Positions 22,980 through 36,365 of a stretch of DNA of 64,000 nucleotides are shown in pieces; positions within the stretch are counted from its first letter, which is position 1, and each line of letters begins with the position of its first letter. A model generated the notes under the pieces. The model made no database searches. It worked only from the letters and a program-made list of their open reading frames with translations, and was not told the DNA's origin. A program made the translations under genes and the position numbers. The DNA comes from Coffea arabica (lineage: Eukaryota; Streptophyta; Magnoliopsida; Gentianales; Rubiaceae), in contig NC_092329.1 of assembly GCF_036785885.1 (NCBI RefSeq), positions 8,370,001 to 8,434,000 of the forward strand, in the 5' to 3' direction.

Positions 22980-25463
22980 AGAAGACATCAATGTGGTGAT
23001 ATTCTAGGAATTAACTATTTCATCAAGGCTTTCCTGCTTTGATGAATTTGTTTTAGCTGGCCATTGAAAAGAAAACCGTTAACAAAGCTCCCACAATTTA
23101 AAAAGAAGATTTGCAGATACCAAGTTCCCAACTGCCGATTGTGGTCTTTGAACTCCACTTATTTGGAGGAGTGGAGTTGGTTGAAACCACTTCCCATTAG
23201 TCTTGCCATGTAATCTAAGTACTCATCTTGGTGCCTGCGCAGAGTCCGCTCCGCAATTGTATTACCTAGTTGTGAGTTCAGTTATTTTAGTTCTCCAAAT
23301 TCTTCATTAAAAAATTTGACTTGACAGTAGTGAATGATCTACTAATTTGTCAATGGTTTCCATTTCATATTACATGTAAATTTGTACATATGTAGAACTC
23401 GGTTCATGATGGGACCGCTTGTTGAACTTCTCATTGACAATAACATCATCTGATTTTATATCAACATGGATAACTAAAGGACTGCCCTGATCTGCTGATA
23501 AACCATTTTACTGCATCCATTTTATATACATTTGAGAATTTATGTGTGCAGTACAATTTCCTTCTGAACTTGGTGGAGAATAATCCAGAACACTAGAAGC
23601 ATGAATAATTTTCATATTTCTCAGCTGTACCTGCAGCAGTGCCTTGATGAAATTGTTATTTGCTAGACTCTTGCTCCTTTCCTTTTCCTTATTCTGATGA
23701 CACGTATAATCATGTTACTTAAGGGACTCTTTTTTGCCGCAAATTTTCGAAAGAAGATAGCAAGGTGTTGTGCGTCAAATTTGAGGTGCTACCTAAGGCT
23801 TACTCCTTTATGGAGATTTGAAAAAAAGCGAAGGGGAGTATAATTGAAAAACTTCTTTTCTGGGTGAAGAATATGTAAAAGGCATTTTGGGAAGCGTCCA
23901 TTTGAATTTTAATCTGATTGCTTCAAAAAAGCCGTCGATTTGAGAATTTATTCGTTGTTCTTCATTTTTGCATGTTCTATAGTCACCTGAAGCCCGGGGA
24001 ACTAGACTGCGACAAGTCGTCGCTAATAGTCAATAACGAGCTAACACGAGTCGGCATTAACGAAATAGTCTAGTCAGCCTAGGAAGGGAAGGAACGATTT
24101 CTGCACACGTTGACCCATGGAAGACTTTTAAATGGATTGTGAATGAGCGAACAAAGATAAGAAATACTACTTAAAAGCTCTCCTTGAGCGAAGATTAATA
24201 AAGATTGCGAGTAAGTCGCAAAGAAAAAGATTTAAAGCTCTTACTGGATGTGAGTCAAGAAATCAAATCTCTTAATTTGTATTTTTTTCGGACTTTTTTG
24301 AAAGTATTCGGACTTGTCCAGTCGCGATTTAATTCTTTCTATATCTCTCATTGACTCCTTTAGATCCACCTTTTTTACTTAATGTATAATAAAAATTATT
24401 GTATCGAAAAAAAACAACAAAGATAGGAAAGAGGTAAAAATCTGTTATTGCCAATTTTATAAACCTGGTCTTGTCTCCTGTTATTGACTCATTAATTGTT
24501 TGCAAATTGCAAATGTTATTTGAAAAGCATACCGCTGCCTGGTTTATGTTGGCTTAGTTAACATATTGGATAGCTCTATTTTGTCAAATAATATTTGGCT
24601 TGCATCATAAACACATTTCCCAACCCACCTTTTTATATTCTCAACAATATTTTTATCTCATCACAAAAAGTATAACAGTATTTATTTCAAATAATACTCT
24701 ATCCAAACAAACAAACCCAGTGTTTGTAAAAAATAAAACACAAACTTTTTAGGAAACAAATTCCTCACAACTCAAAGGAAAGAGTTTGCTTCTTAACTAG
24801 ATGCAAACCCAGATTTTTTTTCTATTTTTGAAGGAAAGGTACTAGGAAAACAATAAAATTATATGTCAATTTTAATTAAGTTTGAGAAGTTAGGACTGTA
24901 GTTTTTGGACCCGTTTCCTTTCAAAGCCAAAAATAAAACAAAAACAAAAATTTTTTTTGAACATTTGATGGCTTATACAAATGGAAATTTCCGTCCAATA
25001 ATGTAAAAATAGGGTCGCGAAATAATGACCAAACTTATGCGCTACAATTTTAAGTCATCCCTTAGAGCGCCATTTTTTTTTTTTTTCCTTTCAACAACAA
25101 AAACAAATTAATTAGTTAATCAATAACAAACATACATAAATTTGGCCAAATAAAACTAGATTGCACAGCATATGTTTTAGAAAAGCTGAATAACAAAATT
25201 TTGTAAAAAATAGACTTTCAACAATAGCAAACAATTCTAGAGCAGGAAAACATACAAAAATTCAATATTCCTGAGACCATTGAGTTGGAGTTCTTGAATG
25301 TTCCTGGAACCTATTCTCTCTTCCCTTTATCAGAGCAACTCTGATATACAAAGTTCAACAATTTATATTGTTTGATAATTTTGTTCTGCTTACCCATTCT
25401 CACCCTCATTTTTATACAATAACAACGTGAATTTTGAAATTCTTAAAATTAGGGGATAAAACC

Positions 25464-25465
<2 letters not shown>

Positions 25466-25507
<42 letters not shown>
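25466..25507. repeat. (CT)n microsatellite
   Basis: About 21 uninterrupted CT units, preceded by CCAC and followed by ATGGGG. Likely length-polymorphic. Confidence 0.95.
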
Positions 25508-25509
<2 letters not shown>

Positions 25510-27244
25510 GGGGGATAGAATAATAGCAATTTTATTAATGAGATAGTTGAAAATCATCCGTCACGATTTACTTGACAAAGTCACGAGAGATAAAACTATT
25601 TTAACATCGAATTCAAATACAAATTAATTATGAATAGAACATAACATTCTTGAATTTGGCTAAAACTAATTGAAACCACCAGCCTCTTGGATTAATGTTC
25701 AATCCAATCCGATTAAGATTCAAATTCATCAATTTGATCAACAAAATAGCTTTTCCAAATGACCCATAAAATAGCCTGTGGATGTTGATCAATTAGAGGT
25801 GCTAGAATAAACGCTATTAAAAGTTCTTATAGTAGTGTTTTTGGTAATTAATTTTCCGTACCTTAAGTGGCTCAAATTTTGATAACTTAAAAGTACTTTT
25901 TATTAAAAACACTTGTGTCAGAAAGACTTCTTTATATGCCGTCATAATCCCAAATGAGACCTTAGATTGATTCAACAATAGAATTTTGAGACAACATTCC
26001 CATCATCAACTCCACAGTGGAATTTTGAGGTAAGGATAAGGATTCCAAAATTTCATATATAAATTTGCTTCTATTTTTTTGGTTCCATTAATGAAAAAAA
26101 AAACAATTATTCAATGTACATTAACAGCAAACCTACTCGTGTCAATCAAGTTTTCATAGTCCAATGAATAAGATGACTAAAAGAAATCATGGTACGCAAT
26201 TCAATTTTCGTCTCCTCTTTTTTTCCTAAGTCCAAAGGACTTTTAATATTTTGACAAACCTAAACCCCTCGAGAACCCACAGAACCCGGCAATTTTCGTC
26301 TCCTCGCCCACTTCTTTTTCTCCTTCCTCTAATCTCATGTGACAAAAAAAACAACTATTAAAAAAATGGTAGCAGAATAGCAACGCAATTTCGACCTCGT
26401 CATGCCCGACAAATTGATTAGTAGTCAAATCCCATGACGGCAGCTCCAAAGACTCCGAAGTTTGAAAATTCAATTCAAACGGACTACCAAAAATAGCCAA
26501 CCTTTGACTTTGTCGTATTCTAGAAACCAAGCACATTACTACCAGTATTATATTTATTAAATGAGGGTACTAATTATATTTAACTCTCCATTTCATTAGT
26601 TGGACCAAATAAAAGATTGTCGACCATTATTCTTCTGAATCTCAAAGCATCTCCAAACTTGCACCTGCCCTGCAAAATTGACGTTTCCCTTTTTGCCCTT
26701 TTTGCTAAAGGAAAAACTGGATCTGAACAAATGTACCACATGGCATTTCGAAAGACTCCAAAAAATTAGGTGAAAAAGAAAACGGATCAGCCCAAAGTGG
26801 AAAGCTAAACTAAGCATTTAATTATACAGTAGTTAATTTTTTTTTTTTTAAGAATAAACAGGAAGTCTCGAGTCTGGGAATGTGAGTTTGATAAAACTGA
26901 AATTTGAAAATTGAGATATGAAATCTGAAGTTTAAATCCATTAAACTGTTAAATTGTTAAATACTAAATATGATATATTTGAGTGTATATCACATTAAGT
27001 GATAAGTGCGAATTTTGTTTAGAAAATTCAATGTCATTGAATTAATTCAAATGTTCAATTTTTTTTATTATTAAACATGTTTGAACATGTTAAAATTTGA
27101 ATCCATTCATTTAAGTGATGAATTAGGTTATCAAATAGGGTCTTACACTCTCTCATTCGGACCATCTAACTCGTCTCTCTCCATATACACAGTATTGTTC
27201 TTGTTATAGTATAAAAAAATAAATCTAGTAGTACTTAATTATTA

Positions 27245-27563
27245 TGATTAATTCCATTTTGCACCCTTCAACTATATTCAAATTTTTGCTTTGGTCCTTT
27301 AACTTTAAAATGAGACTCTTTAGTTTTTAAACTATAAAATTTGTCTCACTTAAATAACATGATTAAGGAAGTGAGACAGATTTTATGTCTAAGTGAGTAT
27401 ATTTTGAGGACTAGATTGAGACAAATTTTATATTTTAGGAACTAAAATGGACAAGTTTTATATTATAGAGACTAAAGTATGACAAATTTTATAATCATTC
27501 TAAAGTTTAGGAACTAAAATGAGAATTCAGGTCCAGTTAAAGGATACAAAGTGCAATTAACCC
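27245..27563. mobile_element. Mutator-like MITE with 9-bp target duplication
   Basis: The ends TGATTAATTCCATTTTG and (complement) GGGTTAATTGCACTTTG are inverted with several mismatches. The 9-bp sequence TAATTATTA occurs directly outside both ends (27236-27244 and 27564-27572). The interior carries further inverted pieces (ACTTTAAAATGAGA / TAAAATGAGAAT type). No coding sequence. The ends match those of the fresher element at 33074. Confidence 0.65.
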
Positions 27564-28449
27564 TAATTATTACGAATTGTCCGCCTTATTATTTTGACTG
27601 TACGAATTGTAGCATTCGGCAATAGTTGCCATGCACAAGCTCCCAAATATTCTGAATCTGGGAGCATCTTCGAACTTTACAACCCTGCAAAAGGCGCTGA
27701 ATTTAGCATTTGGCAAAAAAAAAATTTATACGTGTCCGGTAGTTAGTGGAAAACTGGGTTGAATCAAACTTTATGTTTTTCATAAATATATTTTTTTAAT
27801 CATCTTTTTATTTCATGCATACCAACTTGTTACGTTACTTTTTTAACAAAAATTTCAAAAAATAACAATTTAATTGGCCTAATCAAAATTTATTATTAGT
27901 ATTCTTAACAAATTCTTCTAATTCCTGGGTGTGTTCTAGTGCATTCAAATAATATCAAAGGCAAAAATATATCACTCACAAAACACAAAAATATGTATAA
28001 TTTTGCTTTTTTTTTTGGGAAATTGGTATTTAGAATTTCAATAATGACACAGCAATTTTTACCTCAATTAGTATTAAATCTGTCTTTTCAATAAATCATT
28101 CCCATCTTGAATTAAAATTGAAAGATAGTATTAAAAAATTTGTTATGGCATTAAATTTGTTGTCTGAACAAAAGTTTTTGCGGGTAAATGAATACTAGAA
28201 GGACGAGGCGGGTGGTCCCAACCTTTTTAACTACTCACCGGCGAAAACAAACTGAAACAGACAGCATACTTATTCCAAACAAAAGTCTTGAGTCCTGACT
28301 TAATGAGCCCCTTTCTGCTGACATTTCATTCGTTCCTCCATTAGTCCTCTCGTTTACACGTAGTCACACAGTAGCTCCGAACATAAACACCTTCTATTAC
28401 AATCAAACTAATTGAACAGATTGTTGATCGATATTTGAGGTATTGCGAG

Positions 28450-31400
28450 ATGGGTTCTGTGGAGGAGGAGATGAAGGAAGATTCTAAAGCTGTTGAAGAT
28501 AGCAACCTTGAAATGGGTTCAGAAAAGAAGGAGAACAGAGCAGAAATGCAGAAGAAAGGAAACAAGGATAAAAGGAAGAAGAAGTTGAAACAGAGGCGAA
28601 ATTTTATTCTGCGAAGATTCAGTTGTATCAGAATGGACGATGAATATCCGACGGTTGATGAACCGACTGGCGAGGGAAGTTTTAATATGCAGGCTGTTAC
28701 GGATCGTACACCGACTCACTTAATTGTTATGGTTAACGGTATTATTGGAAGGTTAGCTTTTTGTTTTTTTTTTTTGGTACTTTAGTTTTTCATATTTTTG
28801 GTACGTTGTTATTCATAAGTTTAAAAGTTTCAAAGAATTAAATTAAATTGGCAAAGTATTAAATGTTAACTAAAATTAATGTTTAGCTCTTGGCTTTTTT
28901 CTCTTCTTTTTTTTTTTTTTCGGGCGGCGCGCCTTAGTGTTAGTGTTTAGCACTTGGATTTTTATTTGTGATCCTTTTGTATTGCAGTGCACAGAATTGG
29001 AGGTATGTTGCAAAACAGTTTGTGAAGGCATATCCCAAGGATGTTCTAGTGCATTGTAAGTTGTATCTTCAATAAATGTAGTGCTTAGATAAATTTGCAT
29101 TGTTTGTTATGGTGACTTACTAAGCTACATGAGCTTGAATTTAACTTTGTCGACCATCTGATTTGATTTTAATTCAGCTGGAGCAAGTCAGTGTAGATGC
29201 ATTATACAATCATACAAATGATGTCGAATTAACGTGTTATTTTCAGGCAGTGAGTCTAACTCAGCAATGCTGACATTTGATGGGGTTGATGTAATGGGAA
29301 AGAGGCTGGCTGATGAGGTTTGTTGTTCATGGCTTTTGTCTTAGCGCTTAACTATTGCTTTTGCAATTCATTATTGGGCTAATTACCAAAATCTATCCAA
29401 ATTTTCAGGTGTTATCTGTTGTTCAAAAGCATCCAAACCTTCAGAAGATATCATTTCTAGGTCATTCGCTTGGTGGCCTGGTAACAAGGTATGCTATAGC
29501 TGTGCTTTATGGAAAAGATTTTACCAGAAAATCCCACGAAGAAAATGGAGATTGTAAGCTTGACGAATCCAAAGAATCATTATCTGAAGACAAATATAAA
29601 GGCAAAATTGCTGGACTGGACCCTGTGAATTTTATAACCTCTGCAACTCCTCACCTTGGTTCAAGGGGCCATAAACAGGTGAATAATTGCTAGCATCAAT
29701 TTTCTGGATTTTGATTTTGATGATTATGACCTCTAACAGATTAAGCATTATATGTGCGTACAAATGACGAGCAGGGAGAAGTGCTCATATACTACAGTAT
29801 GAACCTTTTCTGTATGCACCTTCTGTTTTACTTAACCACTCCAACAATGTAGCAGTGCCATCATGGCTGCAGTGTTTCTGGTTTAAGATCTGAGATTTAT
29901 CTGCTAGTTTGTTCTTTAATATTTCTATCATATGTTGTTAGAATTATATCTCCTAGTTTAAAGGTAATGTAGCAGCACCAAGTAGCCAACAATTGGAACT
30001 TTCATAGGCTGCATGCATTGCTTTTGTGTGTTCTTGCACTCCAGTACTCTAGTAATGATTCTTTTATCATTTCATGGACATGCAGGTCCCTTTGTTCTGT
30101 GGATTGTACACCTTGGAGAAAGTAGCATCACATACAGCATGGATACTTGGAAGAACCGGAAAACATTTATTTCTGACTGACGGTCATGATGGGAAACCTC
30201 CACTTCTGTTTCAAATGGTCAATGATTCTGAAGATCTTCAATTTATGTGAGCAAACATGAGTGAACTTATTGTCCCAAAGAATTAAACAAAAAAGAATGA
30301 ACTTTTTATTACTTCTTTTTTCATGTGTCCAACAGAATATCTGAAAATTTTCTTCTATTTCTTTACCATTTATTTCTTGTTCCTGGATTTGCAGATCCGC
30401 ATTGCAATCATTTAAGCGACGCGTGGCCTATGCAAATGTACGACATGACCGTATCCTGTTATACCCTTGAATTGATGGAGCTTTTCCACGTTAGTAGAAA
30501 TTATTAGATACCTTATGCAGTCAAGAAACTGTTCAAGTTACAGATATTGAAGTATAACATTGCTGCAGGTTTAATTACTTTCATTTGTTTTAAAATCTCT
30601 GCCATACTTGAAAAACTTAACTAAGTGCAGATCTTGTTGGGTGGAGTACATCATCTTTGCGACGCCGGAATGAGCTTCCAAAGGTAAACATTTAGCATTT
30701 AAAGTCAGAAAGATGTTTTCATCTAAAATGATTTTCTGACAGTTCAATTATATTTTCAGCGGCGCAATCTGTTAAAAAATGATAAGTACCCACATATCGT
30801 GAACATAGAGACTGCAAAAACAGCCATTTCACAAGAAGAGACGGATGTTCGAGTCGAGGGATTTAGGATTGCGGACATGGAAGGTTTGTTTTTTCCTATA
30901 ACTCCCTTAACCGATAAAGTCTCTTTTTTATCAGAGGTCTTCAATTGGGAGTTTGACCTGCAATCCATTTATCATTAGATAATGGTGTTGATCCTGCAAA
31001 GTGTAAATAGTTAAGTTTTGGTGGAAATATGTTGATGATTTTGGTCTAAATCCAGGAGAGACCACTGTTAAATTTATGGTTACACATCATGATGATACAC
31101 AAGTAGCAGTTTCCATGTAGCTTTTCAGACCAGGATTGAGAGCCAATGATATGCAATGTTGCATGAGCAATTAAATGTGACTTTGAAGTGTAAGCTGGTC
31201 TTAGTAAATCAATTTTATGAACTCTTGGCGGAAAACATAATCCCTCTTATTAAACTATCCAGAACATTAATCCTATCTGTATGTTAGTGGCATGAGAAAA
31301 CGTCCAGATTTTGGTAATTTGACACGTCTCAACAGTGTGCTGTACACTCAGTGACATTGAGAGAACTGAGTTTAAAGCATCCTATATGCGGATCGGTGAT

Positions 31401-32869
31401 TTATATTTATCGAATCCATCTCATGTTACCGTAAATTAAACTGTTTAAAATGGTGTTTTAAGTGGCTTCTCTGTATTCTTGAGCTGGTAAATAAACTCCA
31501 TGTGTCTTTAGGCAGTGCCGAACTGCCAATCGGGCTGAAGATTATAGTCTGATGAGAGAGTAGATGATGCTATTGATGTCGAATGAAAAAGCAATTCAAG
31601 ATTCTTAGAAAGGATTTTGGAAATTTCAGAAGAGATTAGAGATTGCTGTAGTCTTCATGTAACTGAGAGTTCCATTTTTAATCCCGTGTTTTACCAGACT
31701 TGGATAAAATGAAGTTCTGTGTCAAAATGTGGGCTTATCAAGTGTTGGACAATTTAAATTCTTTTGGTGGGAAGTTGGACCGGACCATTTTACAGGCCAT
31801 GTTATCTTCTTTCGATCGCATGGTCGAAAATTCAGAAATTAATCCTATGGTGGAGGACCATATGAACTACTTTAGTTCTTTGCAACTACAGCCACTTCTT
31901 TTGGTGACATCAGGACCCAAAACATGGCATGATGTCATGAGAACATATACATCTGGAATTATATGCCAATTATTTTATTGACACGCTCACTTGTCGATTT
32001 TCTTAGCATTGAGCTGTTTGCATCTGCTTAAATATTTTTCACAGATTGTTCATCCATTTTGATTTCGTGTGATGTTTGATTCATTCATTTAATCTCTATT
32101 TTCGAAATCTTAGAGGTCATGCTGAGAAGTTTAACAAAATTGAGCTGGGAACGTGTTGACGTCAGTTTCAAAGGAAGTAAACAGAGATATTTTGCTCACA
32201 ACACCATTCAGGCATGTATTCAACCCCTAGCTCCACAACGAGTCAATAATGCCTTTGCTCGCTGCAGGAACTTCCAAATCATGTGTTTTTTGCTTGCTTA
32301 GGTCTTTTATTCTGTCATTTTTGTCTCATTTACGTTAGACGCGTGAAAGTTACCAATTTGAGTTTCTCCATTGAACAGCCAAATAAATGAACATCCAAGC
32401 ACTAGAATTCCAGTTTACACAAATCTCTTCCATTGCTCTGAGTCCGTAGTTAGATGCTTACTGCCTTACTGATAACACTTGACAATGGCATCATCTATCT
32501 TCTTGTTTATGATGTTAGAGGTGTTAACCATCTAGGATGACGCTGAATGCTGCTACGGTGCAATCAACTAATATAATTATTTTCTGCCACTGCTGCAAGT
32601 TCTGTGGTTCAAGAAACTATTCTTGTTTTCCTACTTGTTCGGGTAATATATTGGCGCACCAATTCTGATGGTGCCGATGTTATACAAGACCTGGTTTACA
32701 GTTTCTTTATGTTGTAGAATTTGCCGATTCAAGTACTCTGTCTTACTCTTCATCTCCATATAATAACTTGAAAGACTTACGGTTACCTTTTTTCCAGGTA
32801 CAGAGCTACTGTACGAATTCTGATGGTGCCGATGTAATACAGCATACGATTGACAATTTCCAGCTGTAG
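28450..32869 (+). CDS. DUF676-type serine hydrolase (putative lipase)
   Basis: Alpha/beta-hydrolase of the plant DUF676 lipase-like family, expected to cleave an ester or lipid; the substrate is unknown. Exons: 28450-28751, 28988-29055, 29247-29317, 29409-29678, 30086-30246, 30395-30450, 30631-30683, 30760-30883, 32114-32211, 32798-32869, with consistent phases, giving 424 aa. A charged Lys/Glu-rich N-terminus is followed by the oxyanion strand HLIVMVNGIIGS (about 90-101), nucleophile Ser167 in GHSLGG and a His in VRHDHLVGW (308-310). Intron 8 is long (1.2 kb). Intron 9 seems to use a GC donor at 32212-32213; a GT four bases on would shift the frame and stop early. Start chosen at the ATG of MGSVEEEM. 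A decayed second copy of the last exon lies at 32643-32717. I recall Arabidopsis At1g10040 as the likely counterpart. Confidence 0.88.
32643..32717 (+). pseudogene. Decayed duplicate of the hydrolase's last exon
   Basis: Reads VIYWRTNSDGADVIQD and then LVYSFFML before a TAG. It parallels exon 10 at 32798-32869, which reads VQSYCTNSDGADVIQH and then TIDNFQL before a TAG. It has the same phase-0 start and nearly the same length (25 versus 24 codons including stop). The position where an AG acceptor should be reads TTCGG|GTA instead of TTCCAG|GTA, so splicing to it is unlikely. Confidence 0.7.
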
Positions 32870-33073
32870 AAGTCGAAATTTTGTATTGTTATCACTGCAC
32901 ATATCTTAGATATATCATCATATATACCGTATTCTTGAGAATCCTGCTGTCTTGCACCATTATCAACCCATGTACGCTTTTGGAACTGGATTTAGAGGAG
33001 TCAAATTTTTGCTGTTTATTGTCTTATTCCAGAAGAGCCAGCAACAAAAACAAAAAATCAGAGGTCCGATATG
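32870..33073 (+). other. Probable 3' UTR of hydrolase
   Basis: The 200 bases between the stop codon and the MITE are AT-rich with no coding signal. The transcript probably ends here or reads into the MITE. Confidence 0.35.
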
Positions 33074-33390
33074 GGGTTAATTCCACTTTGTCCCCCCAAA
33101 CTTTGGACGATTATCCACTTAAGTCCCTAAACTTCAAAATGGGACACTTAAGTCCCTAAACTTATAAATACCTCCCACTTAAGGAAAATTGTTAACAAAT
33201 CCTGAATGCCGTTGGTGGTCGAAGTGTCCCATTTTATAAGGGTTTAAGGATTTAAGTATCCCATTTTATAAGTTCAAGGACTTAAGTGGGAGGTATTTAT
33301 AAGTTTAGGGACTTAAGTGTCCCATTTTGAAGTTTAGAGACTTAAGTGGATAATCGTCCAAAGTTTGGGGGGACAAAGTGGAATTAACCC
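33074..33390. mobile_element. Mutator-like MITE with ~110-bp TIRs and 10-bp TSD
   Basis: A 317-bp element. Its left arm starts GGGTTAATTCCACTTTGTCC, and its right arm is the near-perfect complement over about 110 bases; I noticed one clear mismatch (CCCTAAACTT versus CTCTAAACTT). The 10-bp direct duplication GTCCGATATG abuts both ends (33064-33073 and 33391-33400). A 9-11 bp duplication with long arms is diagnostic of Mutator-type elements. There is no coding sequence. The high arm identity implies recent insertion, about 200 bp past the hydrolase stop codon. Confidence 0.9.
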
Positions 33391-33400
33391 GTCCGATATG

Positions 33401-36289
33401 TACATACTTCATTAATTCTTTGAGGTGGTATTTTCCACTGTAATCTACTCTTTTGATCGTGTATACTACATAAATCCCTTTCTTTTTCACTAGATTGTTT
33501 GAGAAAATAATCAGGTAGATCATGTACAATTATTGTTTCTTTCTGGCCACCCTGTACAATATGTACCTAAATAGTAGTAGATACTGTTGTCACCGTTGGC
33601 ACGAGGAAGAAAATGAAAATGCATACAGTTGAGCATAGGTGAAGCTCCCACCACATGGAGTCCTCTGTGCCCCAAAGCAGGTGAAAACGGGTAAAGCCTA
33701 TGGTGGGGAGATGGGACCTTATCTACTACTTGTGTCCAGATTGCCAATGTGGACAAAGCCTTGCAGGGTACGTACCTGCAGCAGGAAGCGCTGCTGACAG
33801 AATTATGGGTAGGTAGGTGTCCACTGTCCCCGGATCTCCATTATTAACTCGGTGATTTGATAATTAAATTCTGCAGAAGTTGGTTGAATCAAGATGGCGT
33901 AAGGATGCTACTAGTAGTAGAAGTAACTAAGATGAATCTGCAGCAGGGCAAACTGAAACTGCCCGTTTTACAGTACCATGGTGTAGTTAGCAGCTCAATA
34001 AAATGTAGAAATAGCCCTTTTCAGTTTTCATCATTGTACCTTTGCATAATATGTGAGTGAGTTTAATTGAAATTTGACAAAATCCAATGCCCTGTATTTG
34101 TTAGTACTTTTTAAGTTCGAAGGATCTGAAATCACTACATTACCATTGAGAGAGAGAAAAAAAAAACAGCTAGCAAAACACCATAGCAAACTGAACGAGG
34201 CATTGGCCCATTGCAATCAACTTTCTGTGGAGAAAACAGTAAAGATGATGGGAACCCCACTTCTTCTACCTCTGATGTGCCAAAACATAATAGATGATCA
34301 ATCCCCACATGATTCTCTATTAGATTGCATACAATAGGAACATCGAGGAGCATCTGGCTTTCAAATACTCCTTTCAGATAGTAGAGGGAAAAAAAAAAGG
34401 GTCATAGACACACGAGTGGTTTCACAAAAGCCCAAAAAATCAAACTTTGAAAATGACCTTTTCATCTACTCCTATGGAGAAGTGCAATAATTGCTCTGTG
34501 TTCTCTGAGAAGGAAAATCAAAGAAGAAAAGAATCGGTACAAAATAATTCTGTGCCTGCCACACTTACCGCACCCCAAAAAATTTTTTTTTTCTATGACA
34601 TACCCAATGCCGCCAATGATAGATACTATACATATTTGCAAGCCAGTTTCAACCAGACGAGTCCAATTCTTTATTCATGAATTTCTCAAATTATACATGA
34701 TAAAGGATATCAATTGTCCCTCAAGCACACAGATAAGTATTTAAAAAAAGAAAAAAAAGAAGCTCAAAGTTTTTATGCAACTCAAGTTTCAGCATATTTT
34801 ATACATCTAGGCCAAAAGAATTGCAGACATTTGAGGTGAAGTGATCAAAGAAGTAATTCTTGTTCCATCTTTTTGTCACATTAAAATGGCTTGTCGGTTC
34901 CTTTTTCTAATTCCTACGTACAAGTTGACACAAATAAGAGAATTGGGAAAATATATTCAAAATTTCAAGATTTACAATAATAATTTGTTTCAGAGTACTT
35001 CTTGGTATGGTAATTATAAGAAGAGAAGAAAAATTGGTCAATCAATTTGATAATACTACAGTAACGTCTGTTTACGACTTCCATCATTCCTACTTTTGAT
35101 CACCACTAGACATTTCCTTTTTTTCATCACAAGACTAGACAGAAATTGATTTGAGGCTGTGATATGACCATAGGCGTGAATGCCACCACTAGATCGGATC
35201 ACCCTACACTATAACGATCCCGTAAACAAAAGAGTTTGCGTGGATTCGGAGGTAAAATTTTCTCATCAAATTCATGAATCATTATCATAGTTTACTTGCA
35301 GAGACACAGACACAAAGCTAGCTATATGCATAGCTACATCAAATCTACTAAGACTCATCTCTATAGTAGTATCCACCTGCCCTAACCTATAATCTTTCTT
35401 GGAAACTCGATATACTGTTCTGAGGGGAGAAGACGAGAGAATTTTGCGTGTTAAATACATAAAGTAGAGGCTAGAGATCGCCATTGAAGTTTACCATGCA
35501 TGGCTGATTGGCCTCTAAATAATCAAAAAATCTACTACAAGCAGTAGTAGTATTTAATAATAAATGAACTGCTCAATAGCCAAGCAAAACAGTGATCCTA
35601 CGATATACGCATAAATGAAGGGGACAAAATGAGTGAAAATGAAGGAAAAGGAAAGCCCATAAAGCCACATCCTTTGTGGTTCGCATGTCTGATATCAAAT
35701 GTCCTTTTTGCCAAATCCCTTTTATCCATCGTCACGTATCATACCGGCTATGAGTGCTTTAGTGTGCGTGTGCTGCGTGCAAATAATTGGTAAACTACCT
35801 TCCCTTGTTCCTTTCAGCGGCACTGCACATCATTCCAAATAGGCAAATACTAGTAATCTCATTCTGAAATCTGAATTCTCTCCCACCTTCAGTCTCTCTA
35901 TCCTTAATTTTGTTTGGAGTTCCCTTTTTTAGTTTTTAAATTTTTTTTTCGCCCCTCTCCCCCTGGTCCCATAAGACTAGTAATAAAAATTGGGTCTTTT
36001 TCCCCTTCTGGATCAGAGTCTCAGAGCTTCTGAGTCTCGGGCTCATTTAAAGAGGTTCGAGATCTTTCCCTTTCAAAACACTTTTGTCTCTCAAGTATTT
36101 TTCTTCCATTTGGTAAAACTTTGCACTCCACATTCTATTATTATTTTGTCAAGAAAAGGACTGCTTGTTGTAGAAAACTGGTGTGTACAAAGTTGCAAAC
36201 TGCATAGAAGCTTTTGAGAGTAATGGAGAGCAGGTGGCAGCGATGCCATGCAGTCACTTCTGATTGACCAATCTTTCTTCTTTTACCTC
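33401..36289. other. Intergenic, hydrolase to EPFL2
   Basis: No supported gene. Features are A-runs, short open frames without family resemblance and, toward the end, pyrimidine-rich sequence that is likely the EPFL2 promoter region. Confidence 0.35.
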
Positions 36290-36299
36290 AATATATATT
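36265..36299 (+). promoter_or_regulatory. Candidate core promoter of EPFL2-like gene
   Basis: A CCAAT-like GACCAATC at about 36265-36272 and a TATA-like ATATATATTC at 36290-36299 lie about 95 and 70 bases before the start codon. If this TATA is used, the 5' UTR would be short (about 40 bases). Confidence 0.35.
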
Positions 36300-36365
36300 C
36301 CATCTTTCTGACTTCCCGACTTGCTCTCTCCCTCTTTCCCCAACTCTTTTCACCTTTTTAGCTCA

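Larger units (their letters stand above)
22980..28449. other. Long gene-poor interval
   Basis: No supported gene in about 5.5 kb. The first few hundred bases are the 3' UTR and flank of the PPR gene. The rest is AT-rich, with a (CT)n microsatellite at 25466-25507 and a Mutator-like MITE at 27245-27563 listed separately. Open frames here are short and have no family features. The last 200 bases are the hydrolase 5' flank. Confidence 0.4.

Noticed and set aside
31700-31981. 93-codon open frame inside hydrolase intron 8
   Set aside because: It lies wholly in the intron, shows no recognisable family, and splicing from 30883 to 32114 is in perfect phase without it.
33610-33760. Possible microRNA-like hairpin (CCCACCACATGG / CCTATGGTGGGG)
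   Set aside because: Pairing is short and interrupted, and neither arm matches a plant miRNA I know.
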